A stretch of DNA of 64,000 nucleotides. Origin: Prolixibacteraceae bacterium (lineage in GTDB: Bacteria > Bacteroidota > Bacteroidia > Bacteroidales > Prolixibacteraceae). A program made the translations under genes and the position numbers. The notes beneath the pieces are model-generated. The model was not told where the DNA came from. It saw only the letters and a list, made by a program, of their open reading frames with translations, and made no database searches. Below are positions 1-8,507 of the stretch, piece by piece. The DNA lies in contig JAIOZY010000001.1 of NCBI GenBank assembly GCA_021740385.1, positions 62,001-126,000 on the forward strand. Direction: 5' to 3'. How positions within the stretch are numbered: position 1 is the first letter of the stretch; every line of letters starts with the position of its first letter.

Positions 1-2
1 TT

Positions 3-1358
3 TTGCCAAAAAGCAGGGAAGACCTTGAATTGCTTTGGGGTGATAAAAAACTGGAATTGTTTGATTATCCACTCGATTATGAATTAATTGGTGAGGGAAA
101 GTACCGTGACCCCTCGATTCCGGAGGGCCAGCCCGGCTGGATGTATGCTGCTGTTCCTGTTGATTATAAACTTCCACCTGTCGAGTATGAAATTCTTGAA
201 GAAATAATCATTCCCAAACACGGAGAAGATAAGCTTAAAAGTACCGCTGAAGATGATTATTTGCTTCAGGTTGAACAGGAATCGCTCAAATTAAATGGGT
301 ATTTGGACGATAGCGAAGGTTTAAAAAGCACCGGATCATACAATCCCTGGGGTTTTGTAAAAGTTCAAAATACCTCAGCCGGATGGGAAGGTTTAAGAGG
401 AATTAAAGTTCGTGCACGTTATTGGTTTCATGTAGAAACCGATTATACCGATATAAATGGGTTTTATTACATAGGTAATTCATTCTCGGCATCAGAGATT
501 GATTATGATATAATTTTTGAAAATTATAAAGGGTTTACTGTTTGGGAAGGCTACATCTCTTTCGCTCCTTCGTGTTATTATGTTGGGTTAAACCCAAGCA
601 GCAATTTTGATTATTATTGCAACGATTACAAGGATATATGGCTGTTAGCCAGCATCAATAATGGTGTTTATCATTACATAACGCAATTATGCCCCGCCAA
701 TGGAATTAGTACACCACATTCTGGTTTGCGGATATGGGCATTACGTGACAACTCTGTTAATTGGGGAGGGAGTGCACCCATGTTGCATTATTTATCCCTG
801 AGCTCTTCGAATGTGCTGGAATTTTTACTTTCATTAACACTCCAGGGTGCTGCCTATACTGCATTTGCCACGTTGGTATTGCCCGATATTTTTATTGCTC
901 CTGAATTTACAACTACTTATTCAACCTATTCAACCTTGTTTCACGAGTTGTCGCATGCCAGCCATTATTCAAAGGTGGGCAAGCCTTATTGGACTTGTTA
1001 TATAAACGGGATGGTTGAGAACTGGTTGGCCGGTAACGATATGTATGGTGATGGAACGGGAACCTGGGATGGCTATATTGGCGTAGGCGAAATGTGGGGG
1101 AATTATTTTGGGAATTATGTTTGTTGTAAGCATTATTTTGGCTATCCTATTTATTGGGAGTCAGGAGAAGATTGGTATAATCCAGGATTTTTGATGTATT
1201 CAGTCTCATTAACTGGAGACTTGACAATAAGTGAAATATATTCTTGCTTAAATGGTTCAGTAAACGATATAAATAAAATAAAATCAGAACTTAAAACTAA
1301 GACTTATTATGATTCGAAAATTGACGAGGCTTATAGTTATTTCCCGGATTGGCCGTAA
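3..1358 (+). CDS. Secreted HExxH zinc metalloprotease, 5'-truncated by window edge
   Basis: The frame is open to the window edge and its first codon here is TTG, so the true start and signal peptide lie upstream. About residues 125-200 resemble a carboxypeptidase-regulatory-like beta-sandwich. A gluzincin-like active site follows: H314-E-L-S-H318 with a further H321, then E363 in GEMWG as a plausible third ligand, about 45 residues downstream. The protein is rich in Tyr, Trp and Asn, as secreted Bacteroidota proteins often are. The last 50 bases overlap lipoprotein gene A in another frame, and this tail is duplicated at about 2692-2770. A secreted peptidase is inferred from the motifs; the exact family and substrate are not recognised. 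Confidence 0.75.
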   Translation: MPKSREDLELLWGDKKLELFDYPLDYELIGEGKYRDPSIPEGQPGWMYAAVPVDYKLPPVEYEILEEIIIPKHGEDKLKSTAEDDYLLQVEQESLKLNGYLDDSEGLKSTGSYNPWGFVKVQNTSAGWEGLRGIKVRARYWFHVETDYTDINGFYYIGNSFSASEIDYDIIFENYKGFTVWEGYISFAPSCYYVGLNPSSNFDYYCNDYKDIWLLASINNGVYHYITQLCPANGISTPHSGLRIWALRDNSVNWGGSAPMLHYLSLSSSNVLEFLLSLTLQGAAYTAFATLVLPDIFIAPEFTTTYSTYSTLFHELSHASHYSKVGKPYWTCYINGMVENWLAGNDMYGDGTGTWDGYIGVGEMWGNYFGNYVCCKHYFGYPIYWESGEDWYNPGFLMYSVSLTGDLTISEIYSCLNGSVNDINKIKSELKTKTYYDSKIDEAYSYFPDWP

Positions 1359-1818
1359 GAGCATGCAAGTTAGTATCTTGATGTTGTTTTTATCAGGATG
1401 TTGGCAGGATAATCCTGATAATTATTATCAGGTATATGTTAGGAATGATACTGCCGATACATTATTGCTGTTATTAGGTAAAGACGATGCAGTATATAAT
1501 GAATTATTAAATTATAAGATCAAACCTTATCGGGATACAACTTTAGATTGGCATGGTGTAATTGGATTAAACAACGATGAGGATCCGGTTAGATGTGTAT
1601 TTAGTGAAGGTCACACTCAATTTCAAGATCAAGCTAGAATTTATAGGCACGACAGCCTGAAAGCTGCCTGGGAAGGGCCTGGCAGGGAAATGCCCGATAG
1701 TGTTCACCACTTTTACAATTACAATTCATGGGAATCGTGGTTGCTGGAAGAAAAACAGATAGACGGTGCAACAGGCATTGTTATGTTTACGATATATGAA
1801 TCGGATTTGGAAAACTAA
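1309..1818 (+). CDS. Small lipoprotein A, first copy of tandem array
   Basis: A 169-residue lipoprotein of unknown function with lipobox LFLSGC, followed by WQDNPDNYYQ. The start at 1309 gives an n-region with six K/R residues and overlaps the protease tail. The alternative ATG at 1363 gives a signal without positive charge, and the second copy has ATA there, so 1309 is preferred. The C-terminus carries GREMPDSVHHF...NSW and ends MFTIYESDLEN. The same pattern recurs in the protein at 3386-3856, so the four proteins here form one family. It is probably co-transcribed with the protease. No domain name is recognised; a partner or inhibitor role is only a guess from position. Confidence 0.8.
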   Translation: MIRKLTRLIVISRIGRKSMQVSILMLFLSGCWQDNPDNYYQVYVRNDTADTLLLLLGKDDAVYNELLNYKIKPYRDTTLDWHGVIGLNNDEDPVRCVFSEGHTQFQDQARIYRHDSLKAAWEGPGREMPDSVHHFYNYNSWESWLLEEKQIDGATGIVMFTIYESDLEN

Positions 1819-1823
1819 AAGTT

Positions 1824-1904
1824 AGAACGCGGATGATGCGGGTTTAACGGGTTAACACGGATATAATCTGTGGTTATCCTCTTAATCTGCGTCATCTGTG
1901 TTCT
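1824..1904. repeat. ~80-bp inverted-repeat element, copy 1
   Basis: It begins 6 bases after the stop of gene A. The ends are inverted: AGAACGCGGATGATGCGGGT on the left and a sequence ending GTCATCTGTGTTCT on the right, with CTGTGGTTATCC in the middle. Closely related copies follow the next three genes. It looks like a MITE or REP-type element that can fold when transcribed. Confidence 0.85.
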
Positions 1905-1986
1905 ATTTCTTACGAATGAATCATTAATTGCCAGACTAGCGATGTAAATACTCACGAAAAATTGAAAAATAAAATAATTAACAATT

Positions 1987-2550
1987 ATGGATATGCAACA
2001 CAAGTTAATGAAGCATTTGAAAATTATGGTTTTTAGAAATAAAATAGAATCAAAAAACTGCAAAACAGTGTGTTGTGTATTGTTGGCTTTTGTTTTGTCA
2101 GCACCTGTCTTTACATCATGCGATCCTGCTTTAGAAGAAACAATATATATTAGTAACGATACAAACAAACCCTTAACTATTATTCTTGAAAAAAAGGATT
2201 CTTTTATTGATACTTTAGATTATAACTACCAATATTATTTTCAATATGCAAATAAATACCATCGAAGTTTTATTGGTGATTCGTTACTAATCGTCACTTG
2301 TGAAATTAAATTCGGTGAGAAATTAATTCTTTTAGATAATGGTCCATTGGGTCTTTTAAGCATAAAAAGTAAAGAAGACGGTATTTATTTTCTAAAGGAA
2401 ATTGCCGACACAATATATTTGCTTGATCATTTTATGGAAAAATCTTTTTTTGACAAAGATAATTGGGAGTTGGATATTGACAGTTATAAAAACGGAGGAG
2501 GGGTTTCTAAATTTTATTTTGCAATTTCTGAAGAAGATTTTAAGCAATAA
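1987..2550 (+). CDS. Small lipoprotein B, array member 2
   Basis: A 187-residue protein whose first residues, MDMQHKLMKHL, are identical to those of the protein at 3386. After about residue 14 the two diverge strongly. Here the signal continues to VFTSC, the probable lipidated Cys, then DPALEETIYISNDTNKPL, which resembles the NDTADTL segment of protein A. Both B proteins end in EEDFKQ. The upstream about 45 bases are also nearly identical to those before 3386. This pattern (conserved ends, different middle) suggests duplication with diversification or recombination. Function unknown. Confidence 0.75.
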   Translation: MDMQHKLMKHLKIMVFRNKIESKNCKTVCCVLLAFVLSAPVFTSCDPALEETIYISNDTNKPLTIILEKKDSFIDTLDYNYQYYFQYANKYHRSFIGDSLLIVTCEIKFGEKLILLDNGPLGLLSIKSKEDGIYFLKEIADTIYLLDHFMEKSFFDKDNWELDIDSYKNGGGVSKFYFAISEEDFKQ

Positions 2551-2564
2551 CTTTATAAATTAGT

Positions 2565-2645
2565 GGAACGCGGATGACGCGGGTTGAACGGGTTTTCACG
2601 AATAGTATCTGTGCTTATCCGCCAAATCTGTGTCACCCGCGTTCC
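2565..2645. repeat. ~80-bp inverted-repeat element, copy 2
   Basis: It starts GGAACGCGGATGACGCGGGT and ends GTGTCACCCGCGTTCC, giving terminal inverted repeats of about 18 bases with few mismatches. It lies 14 bases after the stop of gene B and is the best preserved of the four copies. Confidence 0.88.
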
Positions 2646-2721
2646 ATTTTATCTTGCCTTGAATTTATGTTTGACGCAACTTGCATATAATTAAAAGCAG
2701 AACTTAAAACAAAGACTAATT

Positions 2722-3230
2722 ATGATTCGCAAATTGACGAGGCTTATAGTTATTTCCCGGATTGGCCGTAAGAGCATACAAGTTAGTATCTTGATGTTGT
2801 TTTTATCAGGATGTTGGCAGGATAATCCTGATAATTATTATCAGGTATATGTTAGGAATGATACTGCCGATACATTATTGCTGTTATTAGGTAAAGAAGA
2901 TGCAGTGTATAATGAATTATTAAATTATAAGATCAAACCTTATCAGGATACAACTTTAGATTGGCATGGTGTAATTGGATTAAACAACGATGAGGATCCG
3001 GTTAGATGTGTATTTAGTGAAGGTCACACTCAATTTCAAGATCAAGCTAGAATTTATAGGCACGACAGCCTGAAAGTTGCCTGGGAAGGGCCTGGCAGGG
3101 AAATGCCCGATAGTGTTCACACTTTTACAATTACAATTCATGGGAATCGTGGTTGCTGGAAGAAAAACAGATAGACGGTGCAACAGGCATTGTTATGTTT
3201 ACGATATATGAATCGGATTTGGAAAACTAA
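2722..3230 (+). pseudogene. Frameshifted second copy of lipoprotein A (A')
   Basis: The DNA is nearly identical to 1309-1818, including the fragment that in the first copy is the protease tail. One base is missing where copy 1 reads GTTCACCACTTTT and copy 2 reads GTTCACACTTTT near 3118. The open frame therefore ends at 3174 with an unrelated tail (TFTITIHGNRGCWKKNR), losing the conserved REMPDS-HHF-NSW block and the last ~25 residues. The original frame would continue to the stop at 3228-3230. A 150-residue product with an intact lipobox may still be made. A sequencing error is the other explanation. Confidence 0.8.
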
Positions 3231-3235
3231 AAGTT

Positions 3236-3308
3236 AGAACGCGGATGACGCGCCTGCCTGTCGGCATACAGGGGTTGAACGGGTTTACACGGATATTATC
3301 TGTGTTCC
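3236..3308. repeat. ~80-bp element, copy 3, interrupted by a 21-bp palindrome
   Basis: It begins AGAACGCGGATGACGC like the other copies. It is then interrupted at 3252-3272 by a 21-base near-palindrome (GCCTGCCTGTCGG...ACAGG) and resumes GGTTGAACGGG. The right end is shortened after TCTGTGTTCC. A similar palindrome sits at 33322-33345. Confidence 0.8.
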
Positions 3309-3385
3309 TTTTATACAAATCTACAATTGCCAGACAAGCGATGTAAATACCCATGAAAAATTGAAAAATAAAATAATTAATAATT

Positions 3386-3856
3386 ATGGATATGCAACAC
3401 AAGTTAATGAAGCATTTGATCGTTACGGTTTTTAGTGGCCTATTTCTGTTATTTTGTCTTACAGGTTGTTGGCAAAGGAATCCTGATTTTGAAAATCAAA
3501 TATGGATCAATAATTCCACGAAAGACTCTCTATATTACCAGGTTACAAAAAAATACATTCGGGATGATTCATATGTTAATGAGGCATTTTTACCCCCTGG
3601 ATTAAAAAGGATTGGAGGCCATTATAAATATAAATCTTTAGAAATAATTGGCAGAGAGCACGATAATCCGGGAGATACTGTTGAAATTTTTCGGAATGGT
3701 GAATTATTGATAAAATGGGCTGCTCCTTTTCGTGAAATGCCTGATAGTATTCACCATTTTTTTAACGAGAATTCATGGGATATAAAGATGGGCGGGTATG
3801 ATAACGAGTGGGAAATAGCCACATTTACCATTACCGAAGAAGATTTTAAGCAATAA
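3386..3856 (+). CDS. Small lipoprotein B', array member 4
   Basis: A 156-residue lipoprotein starting MDMQHKLMKHL, with lipobox CLTGC followed by WQRNPDFENQ, which matches the WQDNPDNYYQ that follows the lipidated Cys of protein A. Its C-terminus (FREMPDSIHHFFNENSW...FTITEEDFKQ) links the A and B types. So its N-terminus is B-like while its mature part is more A-like, which hints at mosaic origin. Followed by an ~80-bp repeat. Function not recognised. Confidence 0.78.
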   Translation: MDMQHKLMKHLIVTVFSGLFLLFCLTGCWQRNPDFENQIWINNSTKDSLYYQVTKKYIRDDSYVNEAFLPPGLKRIGGHYKYKSLEIIGREHDNPGDTVEIFRNGELLIKWAAPFREMPDSIHHFFNENSWDIKMGGYDNEWEIATFTITEEDFKQ

Positions 3857-3871
3857 CCCTAGTAGATTAAT

Positions 3872-3952
3872 AGAACGCAGATGACACGGGTTAAACGGGT
3901 TTACGCAGATATTTTCTGCGCTTATCCGCTAAATCAGTGTCATCCGTGTTCT
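3872..3952. repeat. ~80-bp inverted-repeat element, copy 4
   Basis: It starts AGAACGCAGATGACACGGGT and ends GTGTCATCCGTGTTCT. It lies between the convergent genes B' (+) and the membrane protein (-) and may act as a two-way folding signal. A right-end fragment of the same family is visible near 46804-46855. Confidence 0.85.
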
Positions 3953-3964
3953 ATTTTCATGTGT

Positions 3965-4633
3965 TTATTTTTTTATCATTCCTAAAACAGAATCTTCTGC
4001 GGTATGAATTTCAGGGTATAAATTGTCCGCATCAGTATGGATTTTATAATCCCAAACTATACCCCATATTCCACATGTAATTATTGTTAGAATTAAATAT
4101 AGAATAAAACTCCGTTTTTTATTTGTCTTTATTCTAAAATTGACGGGGTATTTTGTCAATTCTAATTTTGTTAGAATGGGATTAAGTTCGTCATAAAATT
4201 TTTGTTCAGAACGTTGAAGGTTATCCCATGCTTTATTTAGTTTATACATAACAATCAAACCCCATATTCCCAATGTTATAATTATGAGTAATAATGAAAG
4301 GCCGGCATTGATTTTTTTATTGTTTTTTAAAAAATCATGTTCATATACATCCCTCAAGTTATTGATTTGGGTAGAAAGTTCTTCGTATTTCCCTTTTTCT
4401 TTAGCAATTTGCTCTGAATAAATGATTAGTCCATCATAATAATCTTTTTTACGATTAATAAATTTGTCAATTCTGCTTATTCTTTGAAAAAACAGAACAA
4501 TTGCCATAATCCCGAAGGTTATCCAACTTAACAGGAATAAATAGAGCCAATAGTTGATTAATACTTTGTCAGTTTCGTTTCTTTCCCTGACACTTCTTTC
4601 GATTCTTAAAACTTCTTGATTCATGATGTTCAA
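3965..4633 (-). CDS. Membrane protein with three DUF4234-like TM repeats
   Basis: A 222-residue protein with no signal peptide. Three hydrophobic segments share one pattern, each followed by a basic/aromatic motif: SWITFGIMAIVLFFQRISRID, ITLGIWGLIVMYKLNKAWD and ITCGIWGIVWDYKIHTDAD. The linkers are charged and helical (about residues 55-100 and 135-165). The TxGIWG pattern resembles DUF4234-type membrane repeats. The start may be 4633 (MNIM) or 4624 (MNQE). It is a single gene convergent with the lipoprotein array, with a 274-base A+T-rich gap behind it in which nothing further was recognised. Confidence 0.7.
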   Translation of the reverse strand: MNIMNQEVLRIERSVRERNETDKVLINYWLYLFLLSWITFGIMAIVLFFQRISRIDKFINRKKDYYDGLIIYSEQIAKEKGKYEELSTQINNLRDVYEHDFLKNNKKINAGLSLLLIIITLGIWGLIVMYKLNKAWDNLQRSEQKFYDELNPILTKLELTKYPVNFRIKTNKKRSFILYLILTIITCGIWGIVWDYKIHTDADNLYPEIHTAEDSVLGMIKK

Positions 4634-4907
4634 AATTTTAGATTTGACTTAGATGAAAAATTTTAGATATGTTTATAATAACATACTTCAGAGTTCGGCT
4701 TTTCTCCTGACTCCTCGTGATTTTAAAACTTAACCCAAATTGATTACCTGGTTATTCAGGGAGAAATGCAGTATGTCGTTTTTAATTGTTTTTGTTGTTT
4801 AGGTTATAAACCTAAAGATTTTTTTTAATAAATGCAAAAAATAATTTGTTTATTTTCATGTATTTACTTTGCCTTCTGCCTGTCAGAATTCTGCCTTTTG
4901 CCTGTTC

Positions 4908-6404
4908 TCAATGAAAATGTTTCTCCAAAAATTTCAAATTGTTTTTCCACAGAACCCTGTCGACAATATCGATAATTTCACCTTCGGTTTTACCGGCAAG
5001 GGTGGCTTCATGCGCAGCCCGTTTTTTCATTACCCTGATGAGTGCCCGCCTGAATGCAGGTAATTTGGTGGCCGTATTGAACGGTTTAAGGGGTGTGATC
5101 ATCCCGTTAAAATCGGTGCCCAGGCTTATGTTGTCCCATATTTTTTCAGGCTGACCGGTTTGGTCGAGAATGTGCCCGGCTATGTATAAAATCTGGTCAA
5201 CAAACGGATTTGCCCAAATAGTTCGTTGGGCCCTCGGCGTTTTAAAACAGGCATTTTTCTTTGTTTGGTTCAGCTTTTCCCTGCCCGTTAAAATGCGTTG
5301 GTCCATAATAAGTCCAATCAAACCTTCGGAATTATGGACGATCATGATTTCATCATCGGAAACAAAATCGTCCCAGGGGTTGAAATCGGTGCTTTCGGCA
5401 TAAAGTTTATCGGCTACATCGAAAATTTCTTCAGGGTTGCCGTGCATTTCGGCTTCTTCCATGGTTGCTTTTCCGTTTACGGCAGTATGGCTGATGATTA
5501 CCGGAATTTTTTCATCGAGTTGTGACAGGTAATTGTAGTACCATTTACGCACTTTGTAGCTCATGTGTTCACAATCGATCAGTATTCTTCTTTCGCCGTT
5601 TTCAGTACTTAGCAGCGCTTTAACAACACTTTTACCCAGCTCGGTAATTCCCTCGTTAATGCCGCCACTTTGGTCGATTACTTTGGGAATAACACCGTAA
5701 AGGCCAACCGAATGCCCGCCCGACTGGTTCCAAAAAAAGTGGCTCAGGGTAAGGAAAAACGGGCACCATGCGCCTTCGTGCCCCGGAGGCCCCAGTTTTT
5801 TGAGTTTTTTTATGTTGTTCAATACTTTATTTTTCAATGCAACTTCATTTTCATAGAGTGTGTTTTTTTGCCCGGCACCAAGAGCATGTGCCCCTTCAAC
5901 GGTGAGAACAACTGCTATTGTACTGTTTTCGCCCGGTTGCATGTTCAGGTTATCATCGAGGTTCAGCAGGTTTTTTAAATCGTCGAAATTATGTACAATC
6001 TTGTAACGGAACCTCTTCCATAAATTACGTCTCAGGTATATTTTTCGTGATTTCGGCATGGCCCAGTCCTGCATAAACCTGAGTTCTTTCTTCAGGTCAT
6101 CGAAGTATTCGTGGTTGTAATCCTGTATTTCATCCGACCGTTCTTTGGGGATATTGACTAAAACTTTTGCAAGAAAATCGGTTAAATTGCCCGTGCCCAT
6201 ACCCAGGGGCTTTGCATCAACAAATCCTTGTTCAATGGGGTAAATCGATGTCATTACCACCCGCACCCTGCCCCTGGCAAGCTGTGAAAAATCGCCCTGT
6301 GCCGGGAATATGGGGAAATACCTTTCGTACCATGGCGTTGGGTACTGCCTGTTGTAGGTGAACAGGGTTGTGTGACAGTGGAGGTCGGAAAAGAAATTCG
6401 TCAT
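4908..6404 (-). CDS. M19-like (membrane dipeptidase family) metallohydrolase
   Basis: A 498-residue cytoplasmic protein, longer than the usual 330-400 residues of peptidase family M19. Visible motifs: N-terminal DLHCHT (HxH, where classical M19 has HxD), TVEGAHALGAG (bridging Glu region), IPVIISHTAVNG (His ligand) and LGTDFNGM near the C-terminus (matching the GSDFDG of M19). These support a binuclear-zinc TIM-barrel amidohydrolase acting on dipeptides or a related amide. The substrate cannot be assigned. It is monocistronic, with 160 bases to the next gene. Confidence 0.8.
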   Translation of the reverse strand: MTNFFSDLHCHTTLFTYNRQYPTPWYERYFPIFPAQGDFSQLARGRVRVVMTSIYPIEQGFVDAKPLGMGTGNLTDFLAKVLVNIPKERSDEIQDYNHEYFDDLKKELRFMQDWAMPKSRKIYLRRNLWKRFRYKIVHNFDDLKNLLNLDDNLNMQPGENSTIAVVLTVEGAHALGAGQKNTLYENEVALKNKVLNNIKKLKKLGPPGHEGAWCPFFLTLSHFFWNQSGGHSVGLYGVIPKVIDQSGGINEGITELGKSVVKALLSTENGERRILIDCEHMSYKVRKWYYNYLSQLDEKIPVIISHTAVNGKATMEEAEMHGNPEEIFDVADKLYAESTDFNPWDDFVSDDEIMIVHNSEGLIGLIMDQRILTGREKLNQTKKNACFKTPRAQRTIWANPFVDQILYIAGHILDQTGQPEKIWDNISLGTDFNGMITPLKPFNTATKLPAFRRALIRVMKKRAAHEATLAGKTEGEIIDIVDRVLWKNNLKFLEKHFH

Positions 6405-6564
6405 TGTTTATTTTTCAACTAAAATATTATTTATTTCTACAATATAAAACTGAACATAAGGTTTTTTTCACAGATAAGGAACAAAGATGCTTCAAAGGAT
6501 CTTATCTCTGCCAAAGCAGGGCATTTTTTTAATTGTTTCTCAGCAATTTCCCGTTAAACATCTT

Positions 6565-8247
6565 TCAAATTTCAGGCAACCTGTATGCAGCCATTTCGCT
6601 TCCGTTTCGGACTAAAAGTGTATTTCCTGCTATTGCCGGAGGATTCCAGGTTTTCCCGTTGAGTACATTCACTTTGTGAAGTTCTGAAAATTTTTCAGGG
6701 GTGGCAGCTACTAACGCAAGTTCCCCTCTTTCAGTCAGAATTAGTAATAAACCCTGTTCGAGGAGCAAGATTGTTTGTCCGCTGTACCGTCCACCCTTCC
6801 ATTTCAATTCACCGTTTGAAAGGTCGATGCATGCCAACAAAGGCCCGTGGTAACCATAAGCATGCCCTTCGTGAATGACAAAATCATTGAAATTGGTTTT
6901 CATTCGCGGTGAAGTCCATCGTCCTTTAATTTTCCAGCCATCGGGTGTTGAATTGACCGATATCCGCTGCATGCCTACACTAAGCCCGGCACTGATCATT
7001 AACTCGTTATTCTTGATTATAGCGGGCTGAACGATGTGTTCTTCCGGACAACTATGTTGCCATAGCTTTTCTCCGGTTACAGGGTTGAAGCTTTCACAAC
7101 CGGTCTGGCTCATCAGCAGTACTTGCTGAATTCCGTCAATGGTTGCCAGGTGGGGCGAACTGTAGCTTCCGCCTCCATCGGTACCCACCCATTTAAATTC
7201 TCCAGAAAAGCGGTTGTAAGCAGCCATTCTTCCGGCAAGCGCCACAACAACCAGGTCATCAATTACCAGCGGAGAACTGGTAAAGCCCCAGCCGGGGAGT
7301 TCTTTGCCGGTATCATTCGCAGCATTGCGCGACCAAATAACCGAACCATCGGCGATATTCAACGCATTCAGAATACCGGTTGCTCCCATGGTATATAATA
7401 ATTCGTTACAAATGGCAGGCGTTGACCGTGGGCCTGCCCCTGCATGGGAGTCCCAGAAACGCGCTGAATCGGCATGTGACCATACAAATTCCCCTGTATT
7501 CAGGTTATAACAGGTAACCAATTCGTAATTACCCCGCTGTTCCTGTGTATAGAAATAATTGTTGCCAATTGCAAAGGAAGAACATCCCGGCCCGACAGGT
7601 CGGCGCCACAATTCTTCAGGGGGATTGGCATCCCAGTTTGTGTTTATTTTCAATCCGGGATAAATGCTGTTTCGGTTTTTACCTCGGAACCCCGGCCATT
7701 CCGATATTGATTCAACCGGAGCTATCCCCGATTTAATTTCATTATTTGTTTTGTCCAACAACTCTTCCTCCGCCGTTTTTGACCATCTCCAAACCAGGTT
7801 TTGACGGGCCTCGCCAGTCATACCATCAGTTCGAAGAAAAGCCCAAAATGCCGAACTGATAATTATTACCGTTATCATAATTACACGCCTCGGTTTTATA
7901 GCATACTTTTGGGTAAATACGAGACCTGCTATAAAAGCAACTCCCGAAACGGGGATTGCAAAAAGAATAAACATAAGCCCCATGTTGGCCGTTGCAACCG
8001 ATATGTGCAGGAAAAAGGAAGTAACAATCAATGAAACGGTTAGGATTACAGGTGCACCTATGCGGTCTTTTAAAGACACCCGGCTAAAGAAGAGCCACCA
8101 TACAAAAATGGCCAGGCTTAAGCCTATGCCCCCAAAAAGGCTGAAATAGGTTGCATTTGGTACAATAAGAGGAAGGACGTAGCGGACCAGCAAAAGTAAT
8201 AATGCCATGATAATTCCAGGACAGATTTTTGTTCTTTGTGTTTTCAT
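6565..8247 (-). CDS. Membrane-anchored PQQ-type beta-propeller protein
   Basis: 560 residues. About residues 10-140 hold four to five hydrophobic helices. The rest reads as an outer-facing propeller. Its blades carry the PQQ-repeat signature of structural Gly/Trp positions: LNTGEFVWS, IADGSVIWS, RFSGEFKWVG, PVTGEKLWQ, LSNGELKWKG. It begins SEWPGFRGKNRNS, typical of secreted PQQ-like WD-type proteins. No calcium/PQQ catalytic residues are evident, so it is probably a scaffold or binding protein and not a dehydrogenase. The start overlaps the stop of the upstream regulator gene (ATGA), so the two are translationally coupled. Confidence 0.82.
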   Translation of the reverse strand: MKTQRTKICPGIIMALLLLLVRYVLPLIVPNATYFSLFGGIGLSLAIFVWWLFFSRVSLKDRIGAPVILTVSLIVTSFFLHISVATANMGLMFILFAIPVSGVAFIAGLVFTQKYAIKPRRVIMITVIIISSAFWAFLRTDGMTGEARQNLVWRWSKTAEEELLDKTNNEIKSGIAPVESISEWPGFRGKNRNSIYPGLKINTNWDANPPEELWRRPVGPGCSSFAIGNNYFYTQEQRGNYELVTCYNLNTGEFVWSHADSARFWDSHAGAGPRSTPAICNELLYTMGATGILNALNIADGSVIWSRNAANDTGKELPGWGFTSSPLVIDDLVVVALAGRMAAYNRFSGEFKWVGTDGGGSYSSPHLATIDGIQQVLLMSQTGCESFNPVTGEKLWQHSCPEEHIVQPAIIKNNELMISAGLSVGMQRISVNSTPDGWKIKGRWTSPRMKTNFNDFVIHEGHAYGYHGPLLACIDLSNGELKWKGGRYSGQTILLLEQGLLLILTERGELALVAATPEKFSELHKVNVLNGKTWNPPAIAGNTLLVRNGSEMAAYRLPEI

Positions 8248-8507
8248 TTTTTAATGTTATAAGTGTTGCTAATTTTTTTCAAGGCTTTGTCTTCATCCGG
8301 ATTGTATGAAAAAACCCCTTCAATGTTTACGTTAAAAACATGTGCAATACGAAAAGCCAGTTCAAGCGAGGGGAAATATTTCCCGTTTTCGATGGCAACG
8401 ATCGTCTGGCGGGTTACCCCGGTTTTATCGGCCAATTGTTGCTGGGTCATTTCATCTTTAAAAAAACGGAGTTTTCTAATTTCGTTATCAATGAGTTGAT
8501 ATTTCAT
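8244..8507 (-). CDS. XRE-family helix-turn-helix regulator
   Basis: An 87-residue single-domain regulator. Residues about 8-70 match the Cro/CI-type HTH of the YozG group: NEIRKLRFF, TQQQLADKTGVTRQTIVAIENGKYFPSLELAFRIAHVF. It is the middle gene of a three-gene operon: it begins directly after the TAA of the small membrane gene and overlaps the propeller gene by four bases. Two 17-base direct repeats over the operon promoter (8865-8902) are the obvious candidate binding sites, so autorepression is inferred. Confidence 0.92.
   Translation of the reverse strand: MKYQLIDNEIRKLRFFKDEMTQQQLADKTGVTRQTIVAIENGKYFPSLELAFRIAHVFNVNIEGVFSYNPDEDKALKKISNTYNIKK

Noticed and set aside
1815-2168. Minus-strand frame across the first ~80-bp repeat
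   Set aside because: Antisense to gene B and made of repeat sequence; Lys/Thr-rich artefact.
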